64,000 nt of DNA from positions 1 to 64,000 of the forward strand of contig CALYLX010000073.1 of NCBI GenBank assembly GCA_944990035.1. The letters are read 5' to 3'. This document shows, piece after piece, positions 34,110 to 46,046 of the stretch (positions within the stretch are counted from its first letter, which is position 1; each line of letters opens with the position of its first letter). The position numbers and the translations under genes were made by a program. Below the pieces are notes generated by a model that had not been told where the DNA came from, did not search any database, and was given only the letters and a program-made list of their open reading frames with translations. This stretch comes from Clitopilus passeckerianus. Taxonomy: Eukaryota > Basidiomycota > Agaricomycetes > Agaricales > Entolomataceae.

Positions 34110-36648
34110 TTATCTGGTATAAGCTTCCTTCAAGTGTGAAAGTGCAGCCTAGAAAGAAAATGAGAATAAGTCGCTTTCCATGGCCAAGACTATATGTGTA
34201 CCTCGTAGTCTGGCACAAGCGGTTCCAAGTCCTTCTCTGCCACTCTGAGTCTCTTGACTTTGTCCAGATGGTCCGCCTCCTTAAGGATGCCCTTGAAGTA
34301 ACGAGCCTTTGGCGACAAGTCAGCGTTGTGTTCAGCAATAACAGACTAAACCTAACTTCTTGCTCCTCCACCAACGTCCATGCATCACCAGCTCTTCCAG
34401 CTCTGGCTGTACGCCCTACGCGATGGACATACTTCCGAATGTCGACTGGCACATCGTAGCTCACCACGTGTGAGACGTGGCTAATGTCGATACCACGCGA
34501 AATGAGATCAGAGCATATAAGGCTAGAATAAAGTCAGCTAAAGGTTGAGGTTTTTTTTTCCAAGAATTCCTCATACATCTGTATCTCCTGCGATTTGAAC
34601 TGGTCCAGAATTGACTTTCGCTCTCCTGGAGGAAGATCGCTGGAGTAAGCTCTTGCAACGATTTTGTCCGCAGATCCGCCTGTGGCACGTTTTGCTTGTT
34701 CTTGTTCAAAGAAACCAAATAATTTGACCAGGCGGGTCGTAGATTCCGCTGACTTCGTAAAGACCAGAGCATTTGTGACACCGTGCTTGTGTACAAGGTG
34801 GAAGAACATCAGAGGTTTCTGAGACGCCTGGCATATAATCATATGTTCCTAGATCCACCATGAAATTAGAGCATCTGCAAGGCTAAGAAATGGAAAGACA
34901 TACTCTTAGTGTGGCCGGCATAGTGAACTTCTCCATGACCAAATCCAGAATTTTACCACCATCCGTATCGGCAACCTTGCTTTTCTGAACGACAAAGTAT
35001 TTGGGGTTCCTCAAGGCAAGCGCAGCAATCTTGCCTGGATCACGAGTCAATGTGGCTGAGAAGAGGAGCTTCTGGCAGGATGATTCCATTTTTTCTGTGG
35101 GAAATGTGGGAATTACGGGATACGGGAGAAGATATTGGAATGCAGGCGCAACAGCGTCGGCAATGGGGAAACGGGGTCTTTCAGAAGAAGAATCGACATC
35201 GCCAAAAGAGACTTTGGGTGGGCGAGTCGCGGCCAAAACTTGAGCAAGCCAATCTTGGAATGATTGGGCCAGTAGGCGGTCAGCTTCGTCAATGACCTAC
35301 GATTGAAGTTAGAAATGCAGAACAGAACAACATTGAGGGCAGATACCAAGAATCGCAAATGTTGAAGCGTAAAGTTTGGTGTCCCATTCAGATGGTCCAT
35401 TAGACGTCCAGGGGTGCAAATGAGGATATCAACCTTGCTTGAACCTCCTTTATACCTAGAGTGGGCTCATGAGACGGCTGAATTAAGAAAGGATGAAATA
35501 ACGAACGTATTTGTCCTATCAGCAATTAGCTGGGCCTGCTCATGAGCAAATGAATGTTGTCCGGTAGCAGTACCTATCTACAGAACTATATGAGTTAGAA
35601 ATTCAAACATTGTGCTAAGAACAAACCTGCAAGCCTCTGCCCTTGCCAATGATCTCGAATGTTTCTCGAACTTGGTTGACGAGGTCGCGAGTAGGCAAAA
35701 CTATCAGGGCTCTCAGCCGGGTTACGATCCTTGAAGACAGGATCTGCAGGCAAGTTAGAACCGAGACGGATCTGAGAAATTGATGTATTTCACACCTCAA
35801 TAATGGGTAGCACGTATGCGAGTGTCTTGCCGCTACCAGTCGGTGCAGAGACACAAACATCACGAGGCGGGTTGTATGGTTGGTACAGCGCCCTATCCTT
35901 GCTACCTTTCGGGAGCAGAAACGGTAGGAGACTCGTTTGAACTAGGTGGTGGAATTTCGGTGAGCAAGTGTCCTGGGCGAATGAATGTCATAATATTTAC
36001 CTGCAAATAATTCGCTAATTCCAAGATCCTTGAGCCGCTTTCTTGTTTTCTCGCTAAGCATAGTCCCGCCATCTTGCTGACCTTCAGGTATAGGCAGGGC
36101 TGTTGAAGGATCTACTACCTCGGCATCAACAAGTGCTTGGTCAAGTCCTTGCAATGCCAGAGTTGATTTGGATGGTGCATTTGGATGAGTTGGTAGAGGG
36201 AAGGAAGGCAATGCTGCCTCCATTTCAGGGGAGGGTGGTATATCTTCGGTGTCTTGAATCATCTGATCCTCTTCCACCTCTTCCGAGGTAGGTTCTTCCT
36301 GCATTTCTACATCTTCCAAGTCGTTTTTATCCTGCTCATTTCTCCGACGCTTTTTGGATCGCTTCTCCAGCTTTGGAGATTCCACGACAGGTTCTTTGAC
36401 GATAGGCACCGGATTTTCCTCGTCATCGGAGGTTTCAGAGCTCGAAGAATTGTTCTCAAGGTCGTTTCCAGGTTTTGATACGTTGACAGATTTCACTTTG
36501 TGTTTTCTGCGCTCTTTTTTACGCTTTAGGTATCGCTGTTTCGCCTTTGTCTTGGACTACATGAATGGCAATGCTGTGAGAAACAAACTATTTTCCAGAC
36601 GACGTCAAAACTTACTTTTGGTTGCTGAACATCCGTTCCTTCTGCCAT
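34110..36648 (-). CDS. DBP6: DEAD-box RNA helicase, DBP6/DDX51 family
   Basis: Eleven minus-strand exons (36648-36616, 36556-36001, 35941-35796, 35743-35627, 35577-35507, 35455-35347, 35296-34904, 34848-34577, 34522-34357, 34306-34202, 34148-34110) give 668 residues. Helicase motifs appear in order: APTGSGKT (I), PTRDL (Ia), TPGR (Ib), IDEADRLL (II, DEAD), SATL (III), SRGID (V) and [10 protein letters not shown] (VI). The acidic and Lys-rich N-terminus of about 190 residues, and the helicase insert between motifs II and III, are typical of Dbp6/DDX51, a nucleolar helicase for early 60S assembly. The last exon ([12 protein letters not shown]) was chosen over a read-through ending because it restores the family's C-terminal helix. 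All introns are 49-59 nt. It converges with the RSM1-type gene 100 bp away. Confidence 0.92.
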
Positions 36649-36953
36649 AGGACTTCGAGAAAAGATTGGCTACAAGATTTGAGCAACTTCGGGGCCAACG
36701 CCGATTGCATCCCCATAGGGCAGCTTTTTCCACGGCCATAGGCAATGTGGTCCGGTCGGCACATACCGTTCTTCCACCAAGGCCACGGAATCGCATGATC
36801 CTGTCGACGCGTTCGTATCCCCTTTCTTAAAATCTTTTCTTCTGGAAGCAGTTCGGAGGATTCAGCCTGATGTCCCGGTCCTTGACATTTCTGCAGTCAG
36901 GGCTTATGATTTCTTCTACATAAAGCGTTCCAACTTTGTGAAGCACTCTCAAC
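36649..36953. other. Divergent promoter, DBP6 and NIS synthetase 1
   Basis: This 305-bp stretch separates two divergent start codons. I see no gene, and no obvious GATA motif of the kind bound by siderophore repressors. Confidence 0.4.
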
Positions 36954-39150
36954 ATGTCCGTTACCGCCAAACGCCTCGCAGGTCTTAATCCTAAGGATCG
37001 TGCGATCTTTGCATCCACTGCTCGTCTCCTGTCATGCCTAGTCACCGAGTCCCTGCTTCGGGCATTCTACTTCCCATTGGAAGGGTTTGAAGCAACAGGG
37101 TTTTGTGTTATCCTAACCAACGATACTTCCTCGGATGCGGCTCAAGAAGTTTATGGCACAAAGGATATTCTCGCCATCGTTACGCTGCGTCACATTCCTC
37201 TCTTTCGTCATCGCTCGTCAATAGAGAAATTCAAGGAGATCAGCCTGCTGGACCCATTGGATATGTGGCCTCTAGTTTTGGAGGTGGACGCCGATGGGAG
37301 TCCGCCTTTTGACAAAGAGGTGAGCAATTGATATCATTTCACTCCTACTTAACGTGCTCACAATTGCATAGCATGACGATCTGAAACATAGTATTCTAAG
37401 CCAGCTCTCCCAGCTACGGTGGAATATCGCTGCTGAAACTCGGTTGATATCATCCCGTAGCACTGTCGCCCTTTGGGAGAAGTATGGGCGAAGCCTTGAT
37501 CTTGAGCTGAAGATGCTTCACGACATCTCAAACGAATTCGCAAGTTCGGAGAAATGGCAACGTACGTTTGATTTTGCACGAGAAGCAATCGAGGTCTCAC
37601 GAAATACCCTAGAATACTCTTACGAACATCCTCGCCCTGCGCCTCGATTCAGCTCACCGAGCATCGGGTGGGAGCAATCTATCGTTGAGGGGCATCCAAC
37701 CCACCCGGTAAGCCGCCTCCAATGTCGGAAAAGACCCCTTTCTGATCCAACTTCAGATGCACAAGACGAGACATTTCCTCCCGCCACTTCCAGACTATGC
37801 ACCCGGAGAATACGACCTCTATCATCCAAACTTGCGCCTAATATCGGTCCCTCGAGGAGACCTCCATATAACTCACGATTTCGAATCGTACACGAAGCCT
37901 ATCCTCGTTGCAATGTCGACAACGGCTGGAAAATCACTAGAAGTCCCAAAGGACCATGTCGCTGTGCCTGTACACGAGTTGCAGCTGGTTCATATCCAAG
38001 ACAAATTCAAGTCTGCCATAATCTACCCTGAAGAATTCAGCTTGCCCCTCATGGCGCAGCAGAGCATTCGGTAAGCATTACCTCAATTCTAACCGCTCCC
38101 TCTCTCTGAGAATTGCTAGGTCTCTCATTGTTCCAAATGTGTATCACGAGCTTTCTCTCAAGCTTGGCGTCGGCTTGAAGCTTACCTCTGCAGTACGCAC
38201 CATATCGCCAGCTTCAGCGTACCTTGGACCTCGTTTCTCCAAACATGTCGTTCCTGCACTCACAATGGACCGAAATATCGTCACTGTGGCAAGAGAGCTC
38301 GCCAGCGTTGTTCATGCCCACCCAGATGGCGAGATCGCCAAACACTGCTCTGCAATCATTCGGGAATGTTATGAAAACACCAGCGAGGAAAGGGGAGAAA
38401 GGCACATTGTTTGCACCGCTCTCGTTGAGAGTGGGCATAGCGGAGAGGGGGGAGACATTCCTGCGGTTATACGCATCTTTGAATTAGACAGCGAGGAGAA
38501 GCGGATCCAATGGTTGACCAAGTACGTGCCTTCCTCATCATTTAAGCGGAAGTATACTAACGGGCAGTCTTCTAGGTTTACTCGTATGCTTTTCGATGCT
38601 TTTCTACCTCCAGTTCTTCATAACGGCGTGGCATTCGAGTGCCACCCACAGAACTGCGTAGCAAGGTTCGACATCAAGACCAAGGAATTGCTAGGGTTCA
38701 TCATTCGGGACTTTGGCGGTCTACGTGTTCACCCCGGAACATTGAAAGCAACTACCGGCGTGGATGCCGAATACCATGAAGGTCATTCCATCATCGCACA
38801 AGGTCTCGACGACGTCTACACCCGGATGTATCATACCATCTTCCACAACCATCTGCAACAGCTCATTCGAGTCCTGGGTTTGCACTATAATGGGAAGGGG
38901 TGGCAGGTCGTTAGAGAGCAACTGGAGGAAGTGATACCGAAGGAACATGGATTATACGCTGCCTGGCTTTCTCCTGAAAGGAAGACGTTGCCTGGGAAAT
39001 GCTTCCTTCGCATGAGGATGTCAGGGATGTACCGATTCGTGAGTAGCTGTTACTATTTCTTGAATTACTTGTTGATCTTCTCTGACTCCTTCACAGCACC
39101 TTCATGGACCTTTCCCAAATTTGATTCATTATAGAGGAGTAGAGGCATGA
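36954..39150 (+). CDS. IucA/IucC-family NIS siderophore synthetase, copy 1
   Basis: Exons are 36954-37319, 37372-37561, 37613-37707, 37757-38070, 38120-38521, 38576-39038 and 39097-39150, giving 627 residues, the usual length for the family. NIS synthetases are ATP-dependent enzymes that adenylate a carboxylate such as citrate and condense it with an amine or alcohol, independently of NRPSs. Visible elements are GHPTHP (about 212-217) followed by HKTR, VPVHELQL where bacterial enzymes have a P-V-H-P-W-Q-like motif, an RTIS-type element, HNGVAFECHPQNCV and IIRDFGGLRV, and a C-terminal FhuF-like helical part ending in GKCFLRMRM. The 51- and 54-nt introns at 37562 and 38522 are stop-free. A paralogue follows about 1.1 kb downstream on the same strand. 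The substrate cannot be read from sequence. Rhizoferrin synthetase of Mucorales is a known fungal member. Confidence 0.88.
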
Positions 39151-40258
39151 CCAAAGGATAGTGGTAAGAGTTGGTAAACGCGGAGTTTGAAGTTATATTA
39201 ACTCGTTGAAATGAACCTCCACCACGTTTCCTGAGCTCTGAAATGATAAGATGGCTGTCCTTGACTTGATTTCTACGGCATTGGGAGCTATTCTACCTAT
39301 CAACTACATGTGTCAATCTGAAGCGATCATTGCTCTCAGGATGTCGATATTTTAGGTGGACCCAACTTTGCACCGGAATTGTGGCTTCAATTCAGTCCGT
39401 AGGCCGACCACCGTTCAATGCCTCTGACTTGTACTTATATCACAGAATAGGCACCCATTCAGCCAATCTTAGTCAAACGAACCACTGACTATGAGCAGTA
39501 TACCCGTTCTTTAATCCTACTATCTTTCGACTCCACAGCCCTTGCCGCAGCCTCGTCTTTTCGACGACTGGAAATGGGGCAAAACTCTTCTAACCTCCTT
39601 GAAAACCCACGATGCCTCTTCGCTTTACGGCCTAGCGTACGTGGTACTTTCTCTGAACGCATAGACTGAGATCCTTCTGCCATGAATGATTCATCTTGAC
39701 TTTTGGGCCAAGAGAGTGCGAACCTCGGACATTTACCAGATGCCCGGCTTCAAGACGCGTGCGCTGCTTACTTTAGGCATGAAGATGCCTCAATTTGGTA
39801 AATTTCTCCATGTGTTCACCAGCCCGAAACATTCCTATTATACGGAGCTAGACTGATCAGGGGCCTGGTCGGATTCAGATTCGGTCAGCATGATCGTGCA
39901 ATTGAAATCTCGTCATCGAGCGGCTCCTCGTTTATTCCTTGCCTTCTTGGGCATTCTTCTCAACCAGTGACTTTGATTGTTCTTGATAGATTTCACCGGT
40001 AAGAGCCATGCTTGCAATGTTATTCGGGTTGTTGTATCCACTGACGACACATCCTTCAAAGGAAACCGCTTTATACAAACCCATTTCAATCTTCAGATTA
40101 GATCTACCTGGCATACGCAGTTGGAAACGAACATACGACCCACCAGCTAATTAGGGACGACCTTGGCCTCCAACGTTCGAAGCTGTTCCTCCTACGGCCG
40201 GCTGACACATATTTAAACACCAACCGTTTCTTCCACAAGCCTTTCACCCAACACTACC
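39151..40258. other. Intergenic region between the two NIS genes
   Basis: About 1.1 kb contains only short frames. A 60-codon minus-strand frame (40114-39932) has a plausible amino-acid mix (SFEGCVVSGYNNPNNIASMA) but no recognised family and could be a last exon or chance. The 3' part is the promoter of the second NIS gene. Confidence 0.4.
40210..40217 (+). promoter_or_regulatory. TATA-like element of NIS synthetase 2
   Basis: TATTTAAA lies 49 bp before the ATG at 40259. Confidence 0.4.
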
Positions 40259-42442
40259 ATGTCATCTGGCTCTGGTCTACCTCCCGACCAGCATGCAGCT
40301 TTTGCCGTCATATCCCGCTTGATATCCTGCCTTGTCACAGAGAAGATCCTGCGGGCCTATTACATCCCTTTCCCTGAACCATGTCGCGCCGCAGGCGTGC
40401 TCGTCGTCCTTTCTACCCATATTATGTCTGAGCAGCCTTTGATCAGTCGAGCACTCAGGCCCAATGATGTCTTCGTCGTTGTCCCTCTACATCATTCGCC
40501 CGTCCTAAGTGCTGAGCTTCCTTCCAAGCATGGATACCGAGTAGGCCTAGCTGACCCTCTGGACATGCTACCGGAGTTCTATCAGCTAGCAGAACCTAGG
40601 GACACCGATGGATCCTCGGTAGATGGTCCTGTTTTCTCTTGTGCAGACGCTTACTTACATGGTCCCTGTCAGACTGATTTCCAAGATAAGATGATGGAAT
40701 TTCTGATACCGCCGTCTTGGGAGTTCGGCAATTACACCCGTCTGCGCACTCTCACTGATCCAGTCTATGCCTGGAGAAAGTTCGTCGATGGCGTTGTCAT
40801 TCAATATTCGCTACGGAAGACAATTGAGGACGAGATCCGAAGTTCGTTCCAATATCAAGGTAGGTATGTTCCCCGGTTGCTAATCTAGTGGCTGACGCTC
40901 CACATCAGTCCTGGCTTATGAACATCCCCCCAAACTTCCCTCGCTTGAGGATATGCCAATAGCATGGGAGCAAAGCCTAGTGGCTGGTCATCCGACCCAT
41001 CCAGTACGTTTTGGTACAGATCGAAGATTGTGGCTCTGATAGGTCTGCAGATGCATCGCGCGAGAATGTTGTCTACCTGCGGGCCTAATTACGACTGGTA
41101 CCATCCACGGATCCGCTTTGTCAGTGCGCCTCGACGAAAAATATATGTACTCGGGTCATTCGAGGAAGAAACAAACAAGCTCCTTTCCCTTGTCTCTGGA
41201 AACCCGGCTGACCGGCCACGCCATGATGAATCTTCGGTCATCATCCCGGTACATGAGATGCAGCTTCTTGCTATCAACGAAAAATTCCCGGATGTCGATA
41301 TTTTACCCCCGAATATCAACGTCCCTGCATTGGGGCAATCAAGTATCAGGCAAGATTTCTGGTTACCTCTTTCATCCATGTGTTTTAATTAGGGTTTGTA
41401 TAGGACTGTCGTATTTCCCCAACTTCCTAACATTGCCCTGAAGCTCGCGGTCGCCGTTAAAATCTCGTCCGCTTTACGCACCATCTCTCACTTCACTGCC
41501 GAATTCGGGCCACGCTTCTCGGCCGAGGTTGTCCCCAAGCTCAAAGTGGACCCCAACATCTTGACAGTCTCTTTGGAACCAGCGAGTGCCGTTTATCGAT
41601 GTGCAGATCCGGATCTGGCTAAACATCTTACCGCTGTGTTTCGTGAAGAGACGCAACCTGATGAAGGAGAGGCCCTCATCGTATCAGCAAGTCTTCTGGA
41701 AATGGACCATCTCGACTCTCACCCTGGAGTATCCGCAGTGGAAAGCACGTTTAAGCTCAACACCCTCGAGAAACGTGTCAAGTTCCTCGACAAGTAGGGT
41801 GCACCCGGCCTCGTCATGACTATCACTGACTTAATCACGCACACATTTTACAGATATATCGAACTGGCGTGTCATGCGCTTCTACCTCCGTTGATTCACA
41901 ATGGTGTGGCTTTTGAAGCACATGCACAGAATATTCTCGTTCGCTTCGATAAAGCAACCGGGGAACCATTGAGTCTGGTGGTACGGGACTTGGGCGGCCT
42001 CCGCATTCACCCTGACACACTTCGCCGCTCCACTGGGGTTAAATTCCAATTCCTTCCAAAGCACTGCGTCGCCACCGACACATTGCAGGAGACCTACCCG
42101 AAGCTATACCACACACTTGTTCACAACCACCTTCAACGATTAATCCGAGTGCTTGGGTTACATTACGACGGTCGCGGATGGGAGATTCTGCGTCGACACA
42201 TGGATGCCGTGATTCCCGCCGATCATGAACTACGAAACATTTGGCTGAACCCCGACTGCAAGGAGGTTCCCTCGAAATGTCTGTTGCGCATGCGGATGCG
42301 CGACTCTTACCGCGATGTGAGTCTTGAAAATTTTCGTACCTTCTAGCGTGGGACTTGACCCTAACATTCCACGTAGATGGTTTACAGCCCTTATCCCAAC
42401 TTGATTCAACACCGGCCCCCACAGCTTGGAAGCGGCTGCTAG
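40259..42442 (+). CDS. IucA/IucC-family NIS siderophore synthetase, copy 2
   Basis: Exons are 40259-40859, 40909-41003, 41051-41349, 41404-41793, 41854-42316 and 42377-42442, giving 637 residues. It is a clear paralogue of the upstream gene: same N-terminal helix (ISRLISCLVTEKILRAYY), GHPTHP at about 227-232 followed by HRAR, IPVHEMQL, SSALRTIS, NGVAFEAHAQNILVRFD, VVRDLGGLRIHP and the closing YPNLIQHR. Intron positions match copy 1 except that copy 1's first intron is absent. The third intron (41350-41403) uses a GC donor (AG|GCAAGA) with an AG acceptor, while copy 1 has GT at the same place. The pair arose by tandem duplication and has diverged well beyond allelic difference. Like copy 1, it should activate a citrate-like carboxylate; which step each performs is unknown. 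Confidence 0.88.
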
Positions 42443-42819
42443 ACTTTGTAGAACCCTTGATTGTTGTATTACTCGTAATGTAACCTTGTACAATTCATAT
42501 CAGATAAGATTTCACACTGATCAACTCCGGGACTGCCACCCTTGTAGCAATTTATAGAACGGGCGAACACTGGATGGATTTGAAGAACTGCGCAGTTCAG
42601 GAGTCAGGAACTACCCAAGATTTACTCTACCCACGTTCCATGCGGCTTATCTGATTAGATTAAGCGGAGGCGCTGCCAACAGTAACCTTTCTTGGCAGTG
42701 CTGTATCGAATCAATGATGGTCAGCGGTGGCGACAACTCTCACATCCTTCCACCTGCTTCATCCAAGCTGCTGGTTCAGTAAGAGCTCTACCGAAGAAGA
42801 ACATAACCCGAGAGACTTC
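42443..42819. other. Intergenic, NIS2 to C2-domain gene
   Basis: This 377-bp stretch between two plus-strand genes contains the 3' UTR of NIS2 and the promoter of the C2 gene. No other element was seen. Confidence 0.45.
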
Positions 42820-44678
42820 ATGACGACAAAGGCAGAAATAGGGACCCTGATCGTGGTGGTTCTCAAAGCACGAAATCTGAATGACAAGCACTTTTACAAA
42901 CAAGACGTATATGCCCAAGTGGCACTTTCTGGTACGGCGTAGATCTTCACCTGGGATTAGCATTTCAAAGTGGCTCAATGAAAAAGCAGGCGTAAAACAG
43001 AAAACCCAGACTGATGTCAAGGGTGGACAACATCCTGTTTGGGATGCAGAACTAAGATACCAAGTATTGAAAGATGCCTCAGAGAAGAATCGCACCATGG
43101 AGATTTCGTGTTTCTCTGTGGAACGTCGCAAAGATGACGACCTTCTAGGCAAAGGAACAGTGGACATCTCAGAAACACTGAAGACGGGGGAGTTTGACGG
43201 TACGTCTCTTAGATTCGCAATTTGGCTAGCAAGCTAATGAACATTCTCTAGATTGGGTCCCACTTAGCGTCGATGGTGTTCAGCGTGGAGATGTCTACCT
43301 AGAAATGACATTCTTTTCGAATGCCCCTCCGCCGCCCGCGCCTGCACCAGCTGCGGCACCTCGACCCCACGTAGTTGTCCCTAGCAGACCACTCCAGATT
43401 CCTCAGAACGGCGGTCTGATGAGGCGGCCATCCAAACTTCCTGAGCACGAACGTCTTGCCAGGTTGACACAGGCCTCGCCTCCCCCTTCCAATATCAGGC
43501 CAGGAGGAGGAGGACATGGCAGGTATACTAGCCCAAACGGACATGGAAATGGCTATTCTGGACATCGACTGGATGTTCCTTCGCCTCATTCCTCTAGATC
43601 ATCTTCTGCTGCAAGCGGAAGGGCTGAGTCTCCTTTACCACCTCTACCTGATGAATCCAAACCTCTCCCAAACACCCTATTACCTGCAGGTGGGCGCAGG
43701 CCAGCGGGGCATACTCCCCCCCAGGTATATGCGGCTCCTCCTCCCAAAGCCCTACCGAATACATTACGTCCCGGCGGCCCACCCGCTCCTCCTCAAGGAA
43801 GCAGCAATCCATACACTCGGAGACCAGATCCGTCCCCGTCTCGAAATGACTATCGGCCACCCCCTATCACTCAACAATCGTTGGAAAATAACCCGTATGT
43901 ACGCGGCGGACCATCACCAGCTCCATCTACAGAGCCTTATTATGAGCGGGTCGCAAGTCCACAAACAGCTATACCTACTTACTATGGTGGTGGTGGAGGC
44001 TTTGAGCGGGTAGCAAGTCCTCAAACGGCTGTCGTGCCGCCTCAAGTGAACTACGTCCCTCCTCCAAGTGTAGCACCCGTCGCCGGGCCACAATACAATG
44101 CAGGTTACAACCCTGCAGGATCTCTTCCCCCTCAAGCCCAAGTAGCAATCGGTCCACAGTATCCCGCAGGATACAACCCAATTACGTCTCCTCCGCCCCA
44201 AATCCAACCATCCTGGTCAGGCCCCACAACAGAAGCAGTGTTCTTCGCCTTTCCCGTTCCTTCGATCACACCAGCACCTCCAGGACCATCATATGCGTCC
44301 CCACCTGTCCACTACTCGCCGCCTCAACCATCATCGCCCTACCGACCGAGTACAAAAGATGGGCTTCCAGATCCATACCTACAAGCTCGATACCAAACCC
44401 CTCTACCCCTTCCACCGGGAGCAAGCAGCCCACCCCGTGGCCGCCAGCCTCGACCAGCGCCAGAGGCACCAGCAGCACCGCAGTCGGCACCTCCAAAGCC
44501 TGAACCAGCGGCACCACCCGCTTCGTCCAGGACGGCAGACCCGCGTGTTTCAGAAGCTGAGCAGATCCGGCTTGAAACTCAGCGAATTGAGGAGGAAGAG
44601 GAAGCGCGACGTGTTGCCCAGGAGAAGCGAGATATGGAGCTGGCTTTGCAGCTCGATCGAGAACTCAACTTGGGCTGA
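42820..44678 (+). CDS. C2-domain protein with Pro-rich tail, Inn1/Fic1-like
   Basis: Exons are 42820-42931, 42990-43199 and 43252-44678, giving 582 residues. Residues about 1-125 form one C2 domain: GTLIVVVLKARNL, KQDVYAQV, KTQTDVKGGQHPVWDAELRY and KDDDLLGKGTVDI. The Asp residues expected for calcium ligands are only partly present. The remaining 450 residues are disordered, rich in Pro, Ser, Tyr and Gly with many PxxP motifs, ending in a charged coiled helix (EEEEEARRVAQEKRDMELAL). That layout is the one of ingression proteins Inn1 and Fic1, which link membrane to the contractile ring during cytokinesis through SH3 partners. The role is inferred from architecture. An upstream ATG in the same frame is not available. 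Confidence 0.8.
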
Positions 44679-44887
44679 GTCTTGAAATCGCCCACCACCG
44701 CTCGCAGTAGTAATACTCAGAGTGATGCTCATCCACTGGTGGCTGATAGACACAGGCGGAAGATTTATAATTTGTGTATTTATTTCATACTACTGTAACT
44801 GGATAGATACGTATCGAATCGGTACATTATTGGCTATTTGTAATCATACATTTGAACGAAATATGTTGGAGCAGTCCACTGAATGGA

Positions 44888-46046
44888 TTATACGGAACGC
44901 ATTGGATAATCATTGCTGGTGTAACCATTGGTCGGTTGTGCGGTTGCGTCATAGCCGCCAGCAGGCTGTTCGTTGGTTTGGTAGCCATTGGCCTGGTGGG
45001 CAGTCTGGTACCCATTACTTGGGTCATCATTAGCCAAGTATGGATTGCGACTATCGCCATCAGCATTGGCGGGCACTCCACCCGCCGAATAGTCGTTGGT
45101 TCTGTTCTTTCCGTGGGTGTAACGTTCTGGTGTGTATCTTCCCCTGTAGGCCCCTTTCGCTTGTCGTAGATCGTAGTAGAACGTAAGAAGGAAGAAAGTG
45201 TAGCCAAAGCCTATCAGCCATTCTAGTATGGCTGTTGAAACTCATGTAAATACGGACAATTATTAGACGAGCGAAATTGACTGACCCCCTACATCAGTGC
45301 TTTTGAACAACGCTACGGCAAATGCAATTGCAAGTAGAATGAGAATGCCGGCTATAATAGCCTTCATTTTATATGCAATTTTGAGCTTGCGAACGTCAAC
45401 ATAATCTTTGCTTATCCAACGATACTATGTATGAGTAGATTAGAAGAGTTCATCATATAGGGGTGACGGAAGGTACCTCGGCGATAGTGAAAATTGCTGC
45501 AAGGCTGACACCAACCATGAAGACCAGCAGCAGTATTCTGTGAGCTGTGGGGTATCTCTGCGTATCGAAAATTGACAGGAAAAGCAGGCCGCCGCCACCG
45601 ATAAAGGAACCAATGATGGCAAGAATTGCAAATACGCGTTCTCTTCTTCTTGAGTTGGGGCGCAACCTGCATGGATATTGTCAGAGCTGCCTTCAGGAGA
45701 CGAGACACTCAGGCATACCGGCCTTGATGCCTGAGTAGGCGCTCGATTGAGAGTGAAAGTACAAATGTACAACCAGTTATTGCGCATCCGGTCACGAACA
45801 ACGGCTTCAGGATGTCAGCACCTATGTCTGAGATGTAGGCAATCTTTCCGTCTTGAGATGGATATTTTGGACGGCCGGTTGCAAGCCATGTTATGAGCAT
45901 AGACAACAGTGTACCTATAGGTCACAAATCGAGTCAAAATCAACCATTAAACCTCCAGAAATACCACCAAACTCACCGAACCATATGAACGCTCCAAAGA
46001 TAGGTATCCAGACAAAAAGCCAGTGATAATGACGTCGCCAGTTCAT
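44888..46046 (-). CDS. SFK1: SFK1/FRAG1/DRAM-family membrane protein
   Basis: Minus-strand exons are 46046-45977, 45914-45719, 45666-45477, 45424-45286 and 45231-44888, giving 312 residues. There are six predicted membrane segments, starting with HWLFVWIPIFGAFIWFGTL and including FAILAIIGSFIGGGGLLFLS and AIIAGILILLAIAFAVALF, with the YPTAHRILLLVFM helix typical of Frag1/DRAM/Sfk1 proteins. The Asp/Ile-rich loop SDIGADILKP after helix 1 is also characteristic. The cytosolic C-terminus carries repeated NGYQT/NGYTS units rich in Asn, Tyr and Gln. Yeast Sfk1 works with the PI4-kinase Stt4 and helps keep plasma-membrane lipid asymmetry. The gene converges with the C2 gene, with about 210 bp between stop codons. 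Confidence 0.87.
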
